Source: Gadus chalcogrammus
Taxonomy: Eukaryota; Chordata; Actinopteri; Gadiformes; Gadidae
Direction of reading: 5' to 3'
Assembly (NCBI RefSeq): GCF_026213295.1
Contig: NC_079413.1
Span: forward strand, 20,422,378-20,486,377
Length of the DNA stretch: 64,000 bases
Shown here: positions 1 through 11,504 of the stretch, piece by piece
Layout: the number at the start of each line of letters is the position of its first letter
How positions within the stretch are numbered: position 1 is the first letter of the stretch
Made by a program: the position numbers and the translations under genes
The notes under the pieces: model-generated
The model's database searches: none
Told to the model about the DNA's origin: nothing
The model's input: the letters and a program-made list of their open reading frames with translations, nothing else

Positions 1-365
1 CACTGTCGTTTTTTATTGGTCGTCAAGAAAAAAAACATAAGGGGTAACACTGTCGTTTTTTATTGGTCGTCATGAAAAAAAACATAAGGGGTAACACTGT
101 CGTTTTTTATTGGTCGTCATGAAAAAAACCATAAGGGGCAACACTGTCGTTTTTTATTGGTCGTCATGAAAAAAAACATATGGGGTAACACTGTCGTTTT
201 TTATTGGTCGTCATGAAAAAAAACATAAGGGGTAACACTGTTGTTTTTTATTGGCCGTCATGAAAAAAAACATAAGGGGTAACAATGACGTTTTTTATTG
301 GTCGTCATGAATAAAAACATAAGGGGTAACACTGTCGTTTTTTATTGGTCGTCATGAATAAAAAC
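1..365. repeat. 47-bp minisatellite, left block
   Basis: Tandem array of an AT-rich unit of about 47 bp. Each unit has CACTGTCG followed by a T run, ATTGGTCGTCATG, an A run, and ACATAAGGGGTAA. Copies differ by single substitutions and by length of the A and T runs. Short frames across it only reflect the repeat. The array runs off the left edge of the window. Confidence 0.95.
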
Positions 366-612
366 ATGGTGTATTGTCATCGCCTCAGTGGTGCAGTGGA
401 GTGCACTCTGCCTATCCCCCTGGAGACCGGGGTTCAAGTCCGGTTGATGTCTTCTGTTGGAAGACTCTTATCTCTATTTCATGCGAATTATAAAGTCAAG
501 TATAACCATTGTGTTGGCTTTATTCTGTGTCTTGATGGTGCATTGATAAGTTCAGAGGTTAAAACTCTAAAGAGCTCAGATTCGGATCCCCGTACAAACG
601 TCGACCGGGGTG
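366..612 (+). other. tRNA-like sequence inserted in the minisatellite
   Basis: A non-repeat segment splits the minisatellite. Positions about 373-447 look tRNA-derived: an A-box-like stretch (CAGTGGTGCAGTGGAG) and a B-box-like GGGGTTCAAGTCC about 45 nt later, with T-arm pairing ACCGG/CCGGT and outer CATC/GATG pairing. A second, more degenerate tRNA-like piece follows at about 535-590: an AGAG/CTCT stem around a GTTAAAA loop, then GATTCGGATCC. A tRNA pseudogene or the head of a tRNA-derived SINE are both possible. The cloverleaf is imperfect, so a functional tRNA is unlikely. Confidence 0.35.
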
Positions 613-1650
613 CCAGTGTCGTTTATTATTGGTCAACATGGAAAAAACATGAGGGGTAACACTGTCGATATTTATCAAATAAAACATAGGGGGTAACACT
701 GTTGTTCTTCTTGGTCGTCATGAAAAAAACCGCAAGGGGTAACACTGTCGTTTTTATTGGTCGTCATGAAAAAAAACCATAAGGGGTAACACTGTAGTTT
801 TTATTGGTCGTCATGGAAAAAAACATAAGGGGAAACACTGTCGTTTTTTATTGGTCGTCATGAAAAAAAACATAAGGGGTAACACTGTCATTTTTATTGG
901 TCGTCATGAAAAAAAACATAAGGGGTAACACTGTAGTTTTTATTAGTCGTCATGAAAAAAAACATAAGGGGTAACATTGTCGTTTTTTATTGGTCGTCAT
1001 GAAAAAAAACATAAGGGGTAACACTGTCGTTTTTTATTGGTTTTCATGAAAAAAAACATAAGGGGTAAAACTGTCGTTTTTTATTGGTCGTCATGAAAAA
1101 AAACATAAGGGGTAACACTGTTGTTCTTTATTGGCCGTCATGAAAAAAAACATAAGGGGTAACGCTGTCGTTTTTTATTGGCCGTCATGAAAAAAAACAT
1201 AAGGGGTAACACTGTCGTTTTTTATTGGTCGTCATTAAAAAAAACATAAGGGGTAACACTGTCGTTTTTTATTGGCCGTCATGAAAAAAAAACCATAAGG
1301 GGTAACACTGTCGTTTTTTATTGGTCGTCATGAAAAAAAACATAAGGGGTAACACTGTCGTTTTTATTAGTCGTCATGAAAAAAAACATAAGGGGTAACA
1401 CTGTCGTTTTTTATTGGCCGTCATGAAAAAAAACATGAGGGGTAACACTGTTGTTTTTTATTGGTCGTCATGAAAAAAAACATGAGGGGTAACATTGTCG
1501 TTTTTTAATGGTCGTCATGAAAAAAAACATAAGGGGTAACACTGTCGTTTTTTATTGGTCGTCATGAAAAAAAACATAAGGGGTAACACTGTCGTTTTTT
1601 ATTGGTCGTCATGAAAAAAAAAATAAGGGGTAACACTGTCGTTTTTTTAG
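613..1650. repeat. 47-bp minisatellite, right block
   Basis: Continuation of the same 47-bp array, about 22 more units. Some units have TTGGCCGTC or TAGTCGTC variants. It ends abruptly at 1650 inside a T run and joins directly to U3-repeat sequence beginning AGATGTAGGCTAG, the sequence normally just 3' of a U3 gene. Confidence 0.95.
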
Positions 1651-2621
1651 ATGTAGGCTAGATATTGTACAAAATAACAATTATTTATTATTCTGAGTCG
1701 TTGGCAATTTGTTACGCCGTTAGTATGTTTATTTTTACTTAGTAAATATTGTGTAGGCAATCAAAAATACTGATGTAGTGTAGGCTCTTGTAAACCGTTT
1801 GAAGTTACCTGCATTGCTGGTGTAATTGGTCAGGTGTATATAATATGTAAAATAATGTTCCACTTTTGATGTGATACGATTGATGGCCATATCAAGTAGT
1901 ATAAATTGTTAATTCACTCTATGTGCATTGGGCAGGTTATCATATTGTAGACAGTATCAAGTCATTTGCACACGCTGAATCTGGAATGTCTGTACAATAA
2001 CGGCACAATATAGCAGTAGCCTATGCACATGAATTTCCTGTGTTCAATACTTGGTAGGATTTTGAGTAACATAAATAAACAGAGAGGTCGGATGTGAGTT
2101 GAACTAAAGCAGTGGGGATTGAGTTGAATTCCGACAGGCGGGGTGGTACTTTCGTCAACGGACCCCCGTGTCTCGCAAAGAGATGTGGGGACTATTTATC
2201 TCTATGTCTCTTTATCATATCACTCCGTTAACGTAGTATTGTGTGGTATCCGTATTGGCCCTTATGATCACTAGTTTTGAACGTCACTCTATACCGATGT
2301 TTGAGTTCAGTTTCAATGAACCAAGATTTGTATCAGTGCCATCCGTTATTTTTACATGAGCTGAAATACTGTGAAAGTTCTACCTCACAACCACCAGTGA
2401 GAAGGACTACCCCATGAATTGGTGCCTGTCCGCGCCCTTTTCAACCCTAAGATCATACTTTCAGGGATCATTTCTATAGTCTTTGACTTGAGAAATATCG
2501 TACGAAAGTGATCGGTTACTCTTACCACGATGAAGAGAACTGATGTTCCCTTCTGAGCGTGATGCATTTCATCCGCTCCTTGCCATTGATGACCGTTCCA
2601 TGCTCTCGAGTGGAGCCTGGA
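1651..2621 (+). repeat. U3 snoRNA satellite unit, first partial copy
   Basis: Homologous to the 1,016-bp U3 repeat unit: 3' flank, spacer, GC-rich box (GGCGGGGTGG), PSE-like element and the 5' part of a U3 gene. The unit is cut at 2621 by a hAT-type element and resumes at 9570 after an 8-bp target duplication. Confidence 0.9.
2449..2621 (+). pseudogene. U3 snoRNA copy 0, 5' part, split by transposon
   Basis: Starts AAGATCATACTTTCAGG like vertebrate U3 and keeps the 5' boxes A'/A, box C' (CGATGAAGAG) and box C (CCATTGATGA). About 19 nt directly after box B are missing (GAGCGTGATGCATTTC instead of GAGCGCGAAGCGGGC and what follows). A 6.9-kb hAT-type element then interrupts the 3' stem-loop. 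The gene's last about 22 nt with box D lie at 9570-9591. It cannot make a normal U3 RNA. Confidence 0.85.
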
Positions 2622-3138
2622 GTAGTGATGGCAGTGTGACACTGAAGCTTCGATACATGCTTCAAACCAACTCCCAAGAAGCACTGCTTCGAAGCTTGCT
2701 TCAGAGCAAAAAAAAATACGTGACATGTGACGTCCGAAGCAGCAACTGGTTCGTTGCCTGAATGAATCACTTGACTGGTACGCGGCTCGGTGGAGAAGCT
2801 TTGAGCAAAAAAAAAAGAAACCGACTCAATCCATAAGGCAGCCTACCTCAATACAAATCTTTGAGTGTCTAACACCATCCCACATAATCACCCCCTAGAG
2901 TTACTCAAGCACACCCAACCAACCTTGTCCGAAGCCAGCTGGTCACCGCCTAATTATTCAACCCAGTCGCCAAGAAAAAACGTCAGTGGTGTACGTTTCC
3001 ATGAACACTGGATACGTAGCATTTCAACGTAAAAAATAGCGTGTTATACCTACAGTATCCACGTGTGCCGCTGTGGAGGCGGGTTTCGGGGTTTGGGTTT
3101 CACGGCTTTCGCGGCAAATTGTGGACACGATTGTTTAG

Positions 3139-3331
3139 GGGGGGGGGGGGGAGACTGTTGTTGACCGGGGAGGGGGGGGGGGGGGAGACACGTTTGTTGA
3201 GGGGGGGGGGGACGACACACGATTGTAGGGGGGGGGGGGGGGGGGGGGGGGACGACACGTTAGTTGAAGGGGGGGGGGGGGGGGACACGTTTGTTGAGGG
3301 TGGGGGAGACACGTTTGTAGGGGGGGGGGCA
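3139..3331. repeat. G-run tract, left arm
   Basis: Runs of 9 to 24 G separated by short spacers such as ACACGTTTGTTGA. The mirror image, C-rich, is at 8699-8918. Such tracts can form G-quadruplexes and are error-prone in sequencing, so exact run lengths are uncertain. Confidence 0.9.
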
Positions 3332-4162
3332 CGCTCGACAACGAGAGTTGGTTTTTATTGAACGCTCGACAACGAGAGTTGGTTTTTATTGAACGAGACT
3401 TCAACACGGGACAGCTGCTCGAAACGATGGTCACGTCACTCTCGGTGACGGTGTCGACAATAATGAACACACGAACAATGTTAATAGAACAACACACAAC
3501 CACATAACATCCCGAACCCATTAACCCCACTTAATCCTAACAACAAAACAAGTTAACAAAAGCCCCATTTGTCAACTGAGAACCCCAATTCCCAGAATCC
3601 CCCGCGGCTCCGGAACACGGCGTAGCTTATATTAATCTTTATTATCTGAATGGGAAATGCAATATTTTAGGACAGATACACCATTAAACGCGTTTCTAAT
3701 GACATTTCTAGCGAGAAATGTACATTTTCCTTACATAATCTTCAGTCAGTGAATGTGTATGATCTTTATTAATCTTTATTATCTGAATGGGAAATGCATA
3801 TTTTAGGACCGATTCACCGTTAAACGTGTTTCTAACAACATTTCTAGCGAGAAATATACTTTTTAATTGCATAATCTTCAGTCAGTGATTGTGTCTGATC
3901 TTTAGTTTTATAGTTATTAGGAGTTGATCGGCTCGCTCGCATGTTTCAACGACGTCAGGTTGCTTTCGCTAAACTAGCAGCTCACGTGCTTCCTGCGTTT
4001 GTGTTATTAAACTGTTACTTTATGTAACTTTTAATGATATCATCTTGTTAGAAACACGTATATCTGAGAGCCAACCCAGTCGCCAAAATCATACCTACGT
4101 TGACAGTGTACGTTTCGTGAACACTGGATTACGTCGCATTTCAACATAAAATAGCGTGTTAT

Positions 4163-4281
4163 ACACACACACACACGCACGCACATGCACAGACACACAC
4201 ACACAAGCACACACACGCACGCACAGACACACAGACACAGACACACACACACACACACACGCACACACGCACACACGCACA
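4163..4281. repeat. (CA)n microsatellite, left arm
   Basis: Interrupted ACACAC tract with GCAC and GACA variants. Its (TG)n mirror in the right arm is at 7782-7902. The two tracts differ slightly in length and interruptions, so the arms are near-identical rather than identical. Confidence 0.9.
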
Positions 4282-4554
4282 CGGTGCATTTCGCTGCTAA
4301 AACAACAACAAAAAAATATTCCCTCAAATATTATTACTTTCAAAACGTTGGCCAAAATGGCCAATAATATCTTTTTTTTTTGGGATGCTTCCAGGACATT
4401 TTGGGTGGATTTTGAACGGTATGTGGGGGGCACGTTTTTTGCAGGACCTGGCAACCCTGCGCTGTTGCCCGAGATCTGGATCCACCCCGGCGTTGTGCTG
4501 TCTCCTTTTGACCTTTTGACCCCAGACTTCTGGGGGAATAGCTGAATCAATTCA

Positions 4555-5165
4555 TTAGTCAATCAGAAGCATGTAAATATCTTTCCGGTGGGGTAAGAGG
4601 ACGAACAAGGTGTCCTTCAACATCTACGCTTCCAGGCGATTGCAACGGTGCCACACATGAGCATATTCGAACATGTTTAATGGTAGTAATTAGCTGTCGA
4701 AATTGGAGGCCTTAATCAATACTGAGCAGCTATTGATTTGCTTCCCGATAAAGATTTGTCACAAATGACATGTTATTTAGCATCTACACGTTGAGCTGAG
4801 TCCAATGACACCAAGAACGACACTCTAGCTAATGGTAACATGTATTTTACATGGTACACCTAGGTCTAGGACATGATCTCGGTGTAGCAAGAGGCCGAGC
4901 TTGATCTCATTGGACTCAGCTTAACGTGTAGATGCTAATTAACATGTAATTTGTCAAAAATCTCCATCGGGAAGCAAATCTATAGCTGGTCATTATTGAT
5001 AAAGGCCTCCAAAATCGACAGCTAATTACTACCCCGAAACATATTCAAATATGATCATGTGTGGCACTGTTGCAATCGTCTCGAAACGTAGATGTCAAAG
5101 GACACCTTCTTTGCTCTGTTGCACCACCGGGAACATATTTTCATACTTCTAATGGATTGATTCAT
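4555..5165. repeat. Palindrome nested within the left arm
   Basis: Positions about 4555-4845 are an imperfect reverse complement of about 4880-5165. Shared blocks include GGAGGCCTT, TTTGCTTCCCGAT, CATCTACACGTT, GCTGAGTCCAATGA and the stretch around GATTGCAAC. Divergence between these inner arms is clearly higher than between the 3-kb outer arms, so this palindrome is older. Confidence 0.8.
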
Positions 5166-6894
5166 ATTTTAAGGTTCTCGGAGTGAGACTTTAAGTGGCT
5201 GCAGCAGAAGTGTTGAGACGAAAGATGATATCAAGAGATTTATAGAATATTCCCATTCACATTATGATTCTTCGTCGTAACATCCGACCAAACATCCTTT
5301 ACATTCACAGAGCGAAGATTATGAAAGTCCAGGCTCAGCAAGTGCTCCATCTCGTTGCACCTGCACCCAGCGGCTCGCTTGCAAGATTTTGGCCTGAAGT
5401 TCTTCCAAGACCAACACCCTAGCCATCCAACATGCATATCTGAGAATCAGGCCTCTCTTTAATAATGACATAAAGTTATGAGAGAAACACACATTAACTT
5501 TTTGTTATCTCATAAGCGGCGTGGTGCCGGCTCCTTTTGACCTTTTGACCCCAGACTTCAAAGACGTGGCCACAGGCCAGCGGTGTCTACACACATTAAG
5601 CCACAAATGTACACCTCCATCCCGCAAAAAATGGGGCCTAGAAACTAACCTCTGTCTTATATACATTGACTGTACTGTTGGAGGTCACGCCCCTTTTCCA
5701 GCCTTTTCGAGATAGCTAGGGATGCTAAAATGTTGACACACATTTCCCGGGGCCCCGAGAACAACATATGCAAGATTTGTAGTTCTAGCCCATAGAGAAA
5801 AAAAGTTTTCCCAAATGGACTGTCATTTGGACAAAGCCCCTTCAGAAGTGTTGCCTGCGAGACCTAATGGTTCAGAATGTGGTGGAAAAAAAGTTTTTGA
5901 GATAGGAAGGTCCTACCGCCCTGAAATTTGAATACCATATTCTAGGGCCTAACTGGGACCCCCGCACCGAAACTTGGCCCGGTCGGACCCCGAGGGCAGG
6001 AAGGGGGTGCCTGCCCTCGGGGTCTGACCGGGCCAAGTCTCGGGCAGGAAGGGCCCCCCCTTCCTCCCCTCGGGGTCCGACCGGGCCAAGTTTCGGTGCG
6101 GAGGTCCCAGTTAGGCCCTAGAATAAGGTATTAAAATTTCAGGGCGGTAGGACCTTCCTATCTCAAAAACTGTTTTTCCACCACATTCTGAACCATTAGG
6201 TCTTGCAGGCTACACTTCTGAGGGGCTTTGTCCAAATAACACTCCATTTGGGAAAACTTTTTTTCTCTAAGGGCTAGAACTCCAAATCTCGGATATGTCG
6301 TACACGGGGCCCCGGGAAATGTGTGTAAACATTTTAGCATCCCTAGCTATCTCGAAAAGGTCGGCAAAGGGGCGTGACCTCCAACAGTACAGTAAATGTA
6401 CATAAGACAGAGGTTAGTTTCTAGTCCCCATTTTTTGTGGGATGGAGGTGTACATTTGTGGCTAAAGGTGTGTAGACACAGCTGGCCTGTGGCCACGTTT
6501 TTGAAGTCGGGGGTCAAAAGGTCAAAAGGAGCCGGCACCACGCCGCTTATGAGATAACAAAAAGTTAATGTGTGTTTCTCTCATAACTTTATGTCATTAT
6601 TAAAGAGAGGCCTGATTCTCAGATATGCATGTTGGATGGCTAGGGTGTTGGTCTTGGAAGAACTTCAGGCCAAAATCTTGCAAGCGAGCCGCTGGGTGCA
6701 GGTGCAACGAGATGGAGCACTTGCTGAGCCTGGACTTTCATAATCTTCGCTCTGTGAATGTGAAGGATGTTTGGTCGGATGTTACGACGAAGAATCATAA
6801 TGTGAATGGGAATATTCTATAAATCTCTTGATATCATCTTTCGTCTCAACACTTCTGCTGCAGCCACTTAAAGTCTCACTCCGAGAACCTTAAA

Positions 6895-7505
6895 ATATGA
6901 ATCAATCCATTAGAAGTATGAAAATATGTTCCCGGTGGTGCAACAGAGCAAACAAGGTGTCCTTTGACATCTACGTTTCGAGACGATTGCAACAGTGCCA
7001 CACATGGTCATATTTGAATATGTTTCGGGGTAGTAATTAGCTGTCGATTTTGGAGGCCTTTATCAATAATGACCAGCTATAGATTTGCTTCCCGATGGAG
7101 ATTTTTGACAAATTACATGTTAATTAGCATCTACACGTTAAGCTGAGTCCAATGAGATCAAGCTCGGCCTCTTGCTACACCGAGATCATGTCCTAGACCT
7201 AGGTGTACCTTGTAAAATACATGTTACCATTAGCTAGAGTGTTGTTCTTGGTGTCATTGGACTCAGCTCAACGTGTAGATGCTAAATAACATGTCATTTG
7301 TGACAAATCTTTATCGGGAAGCAAATCAATAGCTGCTCAGTATTGATTAAGGCCTCCAATTTCGACAGCTAATTACTACCATTAAACATGTTCGAATATG
7401 CTCATGTGTGGCACCGTTGCAATCGCCTGGAAGCGTAGATGTTGAAGGACACCTTGTTCGTCCTCTTACCCCACCGGAAAGATATTTACATGCTTCTGAT
7501 TGACT
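6895..7505. repeat. Palindrome nested within the right arm
   Basis: Mirror copy of the inner palindrome at 4555-5165. The element therefore contains four related copies of the same roughly 300-bp sequence. Confidence 0.8.
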
Positions 7506-7778
7506 AATGAATTGATTCAGCTATTCCCCCAGAAGTCTGGGGTCAAAAGGTCAAAAGGAGATAGCACCACGCCGGGGTGGATCCAGATCTCGGGCAACAG
7601 CGCAGGGTCGCCAGGTCCTGCAAAAAACGTGCCCCCCACATACCGTTCAAAATCCACCCAAAATGTCCTAGAAGCATCCCAAAAAAAAAAGATATTATTG
7701 GCCATTTTGGCCAACGTTTTGAAAGTAATAATATTTGAGGGAATATTTTTTTGTTGTTGTTTTAGCAGCGAAATGCAC

Positions 7779-7781
<3 letters not shown>

Positions 7782-7809
<28 letters not shown>

Positions 7810-7902
7810 CTGTGTCTGTGTGTCTGTGCGTGCGTGTGTGTGCTTGTGTGTGCTTTTGTGTGTGTGTCTGTGCATGTGCGTGCGTGTGTGTGTGTGTATA
7901 AC
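7782..7902. repeat. (TG)n microsatellite, right arm
   Basis: TGTG tract with TGTC and TGCG variants; reverse complement of the tract at 4163-4281. Confidence 0.9.
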
Positions 7903-8698
7903 ACGCTATTTTATGTTGAAATGCGACGTAATCCAGTGTTCACGAAACGTACACTGTCAACGTAGGTATGTTTTTGGCGACTGGGTTGGCTCTCAGATAT
8001 ACGTGTTTCTAACAAGATGATATCATTAAAAGTTACATAAAGTAACAGTTTAATAACACAAACGCAGGAAGCACGTGAGCTGCTAGTTTAGCGAAAGCAA
8101 CCTGACGTCGTTGAAACATGCGAGCGAGCCGATCAACTCCTAATAACTATAAAACTAAAGATCAGACACAATCACTGACTGAAGATTATGCAATTAAAAA
8201 GTATATTTCTCGCTAGAAATGTTATTAGAAACACGTTTAACGGTGAATCGGTCCTAAAATATTGCATTTCCCATTCAGATAATAAAGATTAATAAAGATC
8301 ATACACATTCACTGACTGAAGATTATGTAAGGAAAATGTACATTTCTCGCTAGAAATGTCATTAGAAACGCGTTTAATGGTGTATCTGTCCTAAAATATT
8401 GCATTTCCCATTCAGATAATAAAGATTAATATAAGCTACGCCGTGTTCCGGAGCCGCGGGGGATTCTGGGAATTGGGGTTCTCAGTTGACAAATGGGGCT
8501 TTTGTTAACTTGTTTTGTTGTTAGGATTAAGTGGGGTTAATGGGTTCGGGATGTTATGTGGTTGTGTGTTGTTCTATTAACATTGTCCGTGTGTTCATTA
8601 TTGTCGACACCGTCACCGAGAGTGACGTGACCATCGTTTCGCGCAGCTGTTCCGTGTTGAAGTCTCGTTCAATAAAAACCAACTCTCGTTGTCGAGCG

Positions 8699-8918
8699 TG
8701 CCCCCCCCCTACAAACGTGTCTCCCCCCCCCCTCAACAAACGTGTCCCCCCCCCCCCCCCCCTTCAACTAACGTGTCCTCCCCCCCCCCCCCCCCCCCCC
8801 ACAATCGTGTGTCGTCGTCCCCCCTCAACAAACGTGTCTCCCCCCCCCCCCCCCCTCCCCGGTCAACAACAGTCTCCCCCCCCTCCCCGGTCAACAACAG
8901 TCTCCCCCCCCCCCCCCC
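8699..8918. repeat. C-run tract, right arm
   Basis: Mirror of the G-run tract at 3139-3331. Run lengths differ between arms and it has an extra CGGTCAACAACAGTC unit. Confidence 0.9.
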
Positions 8919-9169
8919 AAAAAAATCGTGTCCACAATTTGCCGCGAAAGCCGTGAAACCCAAACCCCGAAACCCGCCTCCACAGCGGCACACGTGGATA
9001 CTGTAGGTATAACACGCTATTTTTTACGTTGAAATGCTACGTATCCAGTGTTCATGGAAACGTACACCACTGACGTTTTTTCTTGGCGACTGGGTTGAAT
9101 TATTTAATGAAAAAAGAAAACACAATCGATGCTATATATGTAATAGATCAACGTAAGGTATCGATTAGA

Positions 9170-9245
9170 GTAGACTAGGGGATTACACACTGACTGTGGA
9201 GTGGAGGACCCGAGTTCGAATCCCATTCCTGGGTGGAAATTTTTA
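9170..9245 (+). other. tRNA-like sequence in hAT right end
   Basis: Contains a good B-box (GAGTTCGAATCCC at about 9211-9223) preceded by a weak A-box-like TAGAGTAGACTAGGG. The overall cloverleaf is poor, so it is probably a decayed tRNA-derived fragment. Confidence 0.25.
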
Positions 9246-9569
9246 TATGCTGTTTCAATTATATCCTAGCCTACATCAGTTAGCCTATCTGGACAGAAGG
9301 CTAGGCATATCCCTTTAAGAAGAATTTAGACATCTGTATTTAGATCAATCTTTATTCGTGAAAAGATCATGCTATTAAGTATTTGGGTTTGTGTGTTTGT
9401 GCGTCAAATCGTTTTCAAAGCAGGGATACGTTGAATCCACTGCAGCCTCGAACTTCGCCAGCAGAGGTCACTGTCACTGAAGCTTTGAGTAATGAACCCA
9501 TTTTCGAAACATTTGGCTCAACTGGTTCGATGCTTCATAAAAGCTTAATTTGCCCATCACTAGCCTGGA

Positions 9570-9591
9570 GGTATGGATCATGATCAGAGTG
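9570..9591 (+). pseudogene. U3 snoRNA copy 0, 3' end with box D
   Basis: The remaining 3' piece of the transposon-split U3 gene: GTATGGATCATGATCAGAGTGG. It directly continues the sequence interrupted at 2621. Confidence 0.75.
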
Positions 9592-10393
9592 GTTAGATAT
9601 AGGCTAGATATTGTACAAAATAACAATTATTTATTATTCTGAGTCGTTGGCAATTTGTTAGGCTGTTAGTATGTTTATTTTACTGAGTAAATAATGTGTA
9701 GGCAATCAATAATACTGATGTAGTGTAGGCTCTTGTAAACCGTTTGAAGTTACCTGCATTGCTGGTGTAATTGCTCAGGTGTATATAATATGTAAAATAA
9801 TGTTTCACTTTTGATGTGATACGATTGATGGCCATATCAAGTAGTATAAATTGTTAATTCACTCTATGTGCTTTGTGCAGGTTATCATATTGTAGACTGT
9901 ATCAAGTCATTTGCACACGCTGAATCTGGAATGTCTGTACAATAACGGCACAATATAGCAGTAGCCTATGCACATGCATTTCCTGTGTTCAATACTTGGT
10001 AGGATTTTGAATAACATAAATAAACAGAGAGGTCGGATGTGAGTTGAACTAAAGCAGTGGGGATTGAGTTGAATTCCGACAGGCGGGGTGGTACTTTCGT
10101 CAACGGACCCCCGTGTCTCGCAAAGAGATGTAGGGACTATTTATCTCTATATCTCTTTATCATATCACTCCGTTAACGTAGTTGTGCGTGGTACCCGTAT
10201 TGGTCCTTATGATCACTAGTTTTGAACGTCACTCTATACCGATGTTTGAGTTCAGTTTCAATGAACTAAGATTTGTATCAGTGCCATCCGTTATTTTTAC
10301 ATGAGCTGAAATATTGTGAAAGTTCTACCTCACAACCACCAGTGAGAAGGACTACCCCATGAATTGGTGCCCGTCCGCGCCCGTTTCAACACT

Positions 10394-10609
10394 AAGATCA
10401 TACTTTCAGGGATCATTTCTATAGTCTTTGACTTGAGAAATATCGTACGAAAGTGATCGGTTACTCTTACCACGATGAAGAGAACTGATGTTCCCTTCTG
10501 AGCGTGAAGCGGGCAGTGAGTGATGATGCATTTCATCCGCTCCTTGCCATTGATGACCGTTCCATGCTCTCTAGTGGAGCCTGGAGGTAGGGATCATGAT
10601 CAGAGTGGT
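10394..10609 (+). ncRNA. SNORD3: U3 snoRNA gene, copy 1
   Basis: U3 directs early pre-18S rRNA cleavages in the nucleolus as part of the SSU processome. This 216-nt copy (human U3 is 217 nt) starts AAGATCATACTTTCAGGG and carries in order: the 5' boxes A'/A (CAGGGATCATTTCTATAG), box C' (CGATGAAGAG), box B (GAGCGTGAAGCGGGC), box C (CCATTGATGACCG), a short 3' stem-loop, and the box D region (ATCAGAGTGGT). Compared with human U3, box D reads CAGA rather than CTGA in every copy. A PSE-like element lies about 45-65 bp upstream. Confidence 0.88.
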
Positions 10610-11015
10610 TAGATGTAGGCTAGATATTGTACAAAATAACAAGTAGTCATTATTCTGAGTCGTTGGTAATTTGTTACGCCGTTAGTATGTTTATTTTACT
10701 TAGTAAATATTGTGCAGGCAATCAAAAATACTGATGCAGTGTAGGCTCTTGTAAACCGTTTGAAGTTACCTGCGTTGCTGGTGTAACTGCTCAGGGCCCT
10801 GTACCACGAAGCTCGCTTAGAGGGTTAGCGAGGTATGTTGAGCTCCAAGCCTGGGTTAGTTGTACCACGAAAGTCGATCTCTTTTAGCGTCGCTGTATCA
10901 CCATGGTGACTTATGCTCGCAACCAAACCTGGTCGGGAGCAGTTTTTCGGCTTAGTCTAGCCGGAGATCGGCTACTTAAATCGGCGTGCGCAGCTTCCTA
11001 GCCCCTCCTCTGACA

Positions 11016-11174
11016 ATGGCGTCACCATTTGTGGGTGTTCCCGTGGACCCCGGCGCACTTCTCCGGAGACAAGGGTTTTACGGGACAGAACCGATCCCTT
11101 GGCATTGTCTGACGATATTCAGATTTCAGACTTTATTGTCATTGTGCAAACAACGAAATTGGGGTTCTTCATGA
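11016..11174 (+). pseudogene. Harbinger transposase N-terminal remnant
   Basis: The frame from 11016 begins MASPFVGVPVDPGALLRRQ, resembling the start of fish HARBI1-like transposases (pattern M-A-x-P-F-V then V-D). After about 40 codons it loses similarity and stops; the DDE catalytic core is absent. It is a broken remnant. Recognition is from memory of the family pattern. Confidence 0.4.
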
Positions 11175-11276
11175 GAGATAAAGATTCTCATCAGAGGGCG
11201 TCGTTATTTGATCGTCCTTTTGGACCTTATGTAGACAATGATTACTGTTGCGCATTGTGTCTCCGTGACAGAGTGC

Positions 11277-11341
11277 TAGAGTGGAGGTAGCGCGTCAGTC
11301 TTGAATTTCTGCGTGGGGGGTTCGACTCCCAAGTGACGCGA
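11277..11341 (+). other. tRNA-Met-like segment inside Harbinger element
   Basis: GGTAGCGCGTCAGTCT followed by GGGTTCGACTCCC closely recalls the D-arm to T-arm part of elongator tRNA-Met. The acceptor stem and anticodon (loop region TCTTGAATT) do not fit a functional tRNA. Probably a tRNA pseudogene or SINE head. Confidence 0.35.
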
Positions 11342-11504
11342 AATTATGTGAAGCTTAAGAAGTCCCAATTCTCATGCATATGGAATACTTATTCACTAAA
11401 GCTTATGGAATTATATTTTTGTGCTTATTTCGAACTTGAACCCATATTTTCAAGGCCGTGCTGGCACCACATCTATGGGGGTAAAATGCATGATGATAGA
11501 CCGG

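Larger units (their letters stand above)
2959..9097. repeat. Giant near-perfect palindrome, arms about 3 kb
   Basis: The left arm (2959 to about 5996) is the reverse complement of the right arm (about 6077 to 9097); the symmetry centre is near 6030, with about 80 bp of GC-rich spacer. Outer ends read CAACCCAGTCGCCAAG and CTTGGCGACTGGGTTG. A 7-bp AATTATT flanks both ends (2952-2958, 9098-9104), as expected for a target duplication. Paired features sit symmetrically: poly-G/poly-C-rich tracts, (CA)n/(TG)n tracts, a second internal copy of the terminal motif (4072 and 7988), and identical 65-codon frames (5240-5437 minus, 6625-6822 plus). No recognisable protein. A foldback-type element or a head-to-head duplicated transposon are the likely explanations. 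Confidence 0.9.
2622..9561. mobile_element. hAT-type DNA transposon (non-autonomous, 6.9 kb) inserted in a U3 gene
   Basis: Ends are TAGTGATGGCA at the left and TTGCCCATCACTA at the right, which are inverted repeats of the hAT type. The host octamer GCCTGGAG is present on both sides (2614-2621 and 9562-9569) but only once in intact U3 units, giving the 8-bp target duplication expected of hAT. Subterminal GAAGCTTCG/GATGCTTC motifs occur at both ends. No transposase was recognised. Most of the interior (2959-9097) is a separate giant palindrome. Confidence 0.75.

Noticed and set aside
1..1650. CRISPR-like direct repeats
   Set aside because: Units are contiguous and themselves repetitive, with no unique spacers, and the context is a vertebrate genome.
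5240..6822. Identical 65-codon frames in both palindrome arms as a gene pair
   Set aside because: Identity is explained by the palindrome; no family similarity, promoter or splice context.
3041..9006. Poly-Pro/Gly and alternating His-Thr or Cys-Val frames
   Set aside because: Products of G/C runs and TG/CA microsatellites inside the palindrome.
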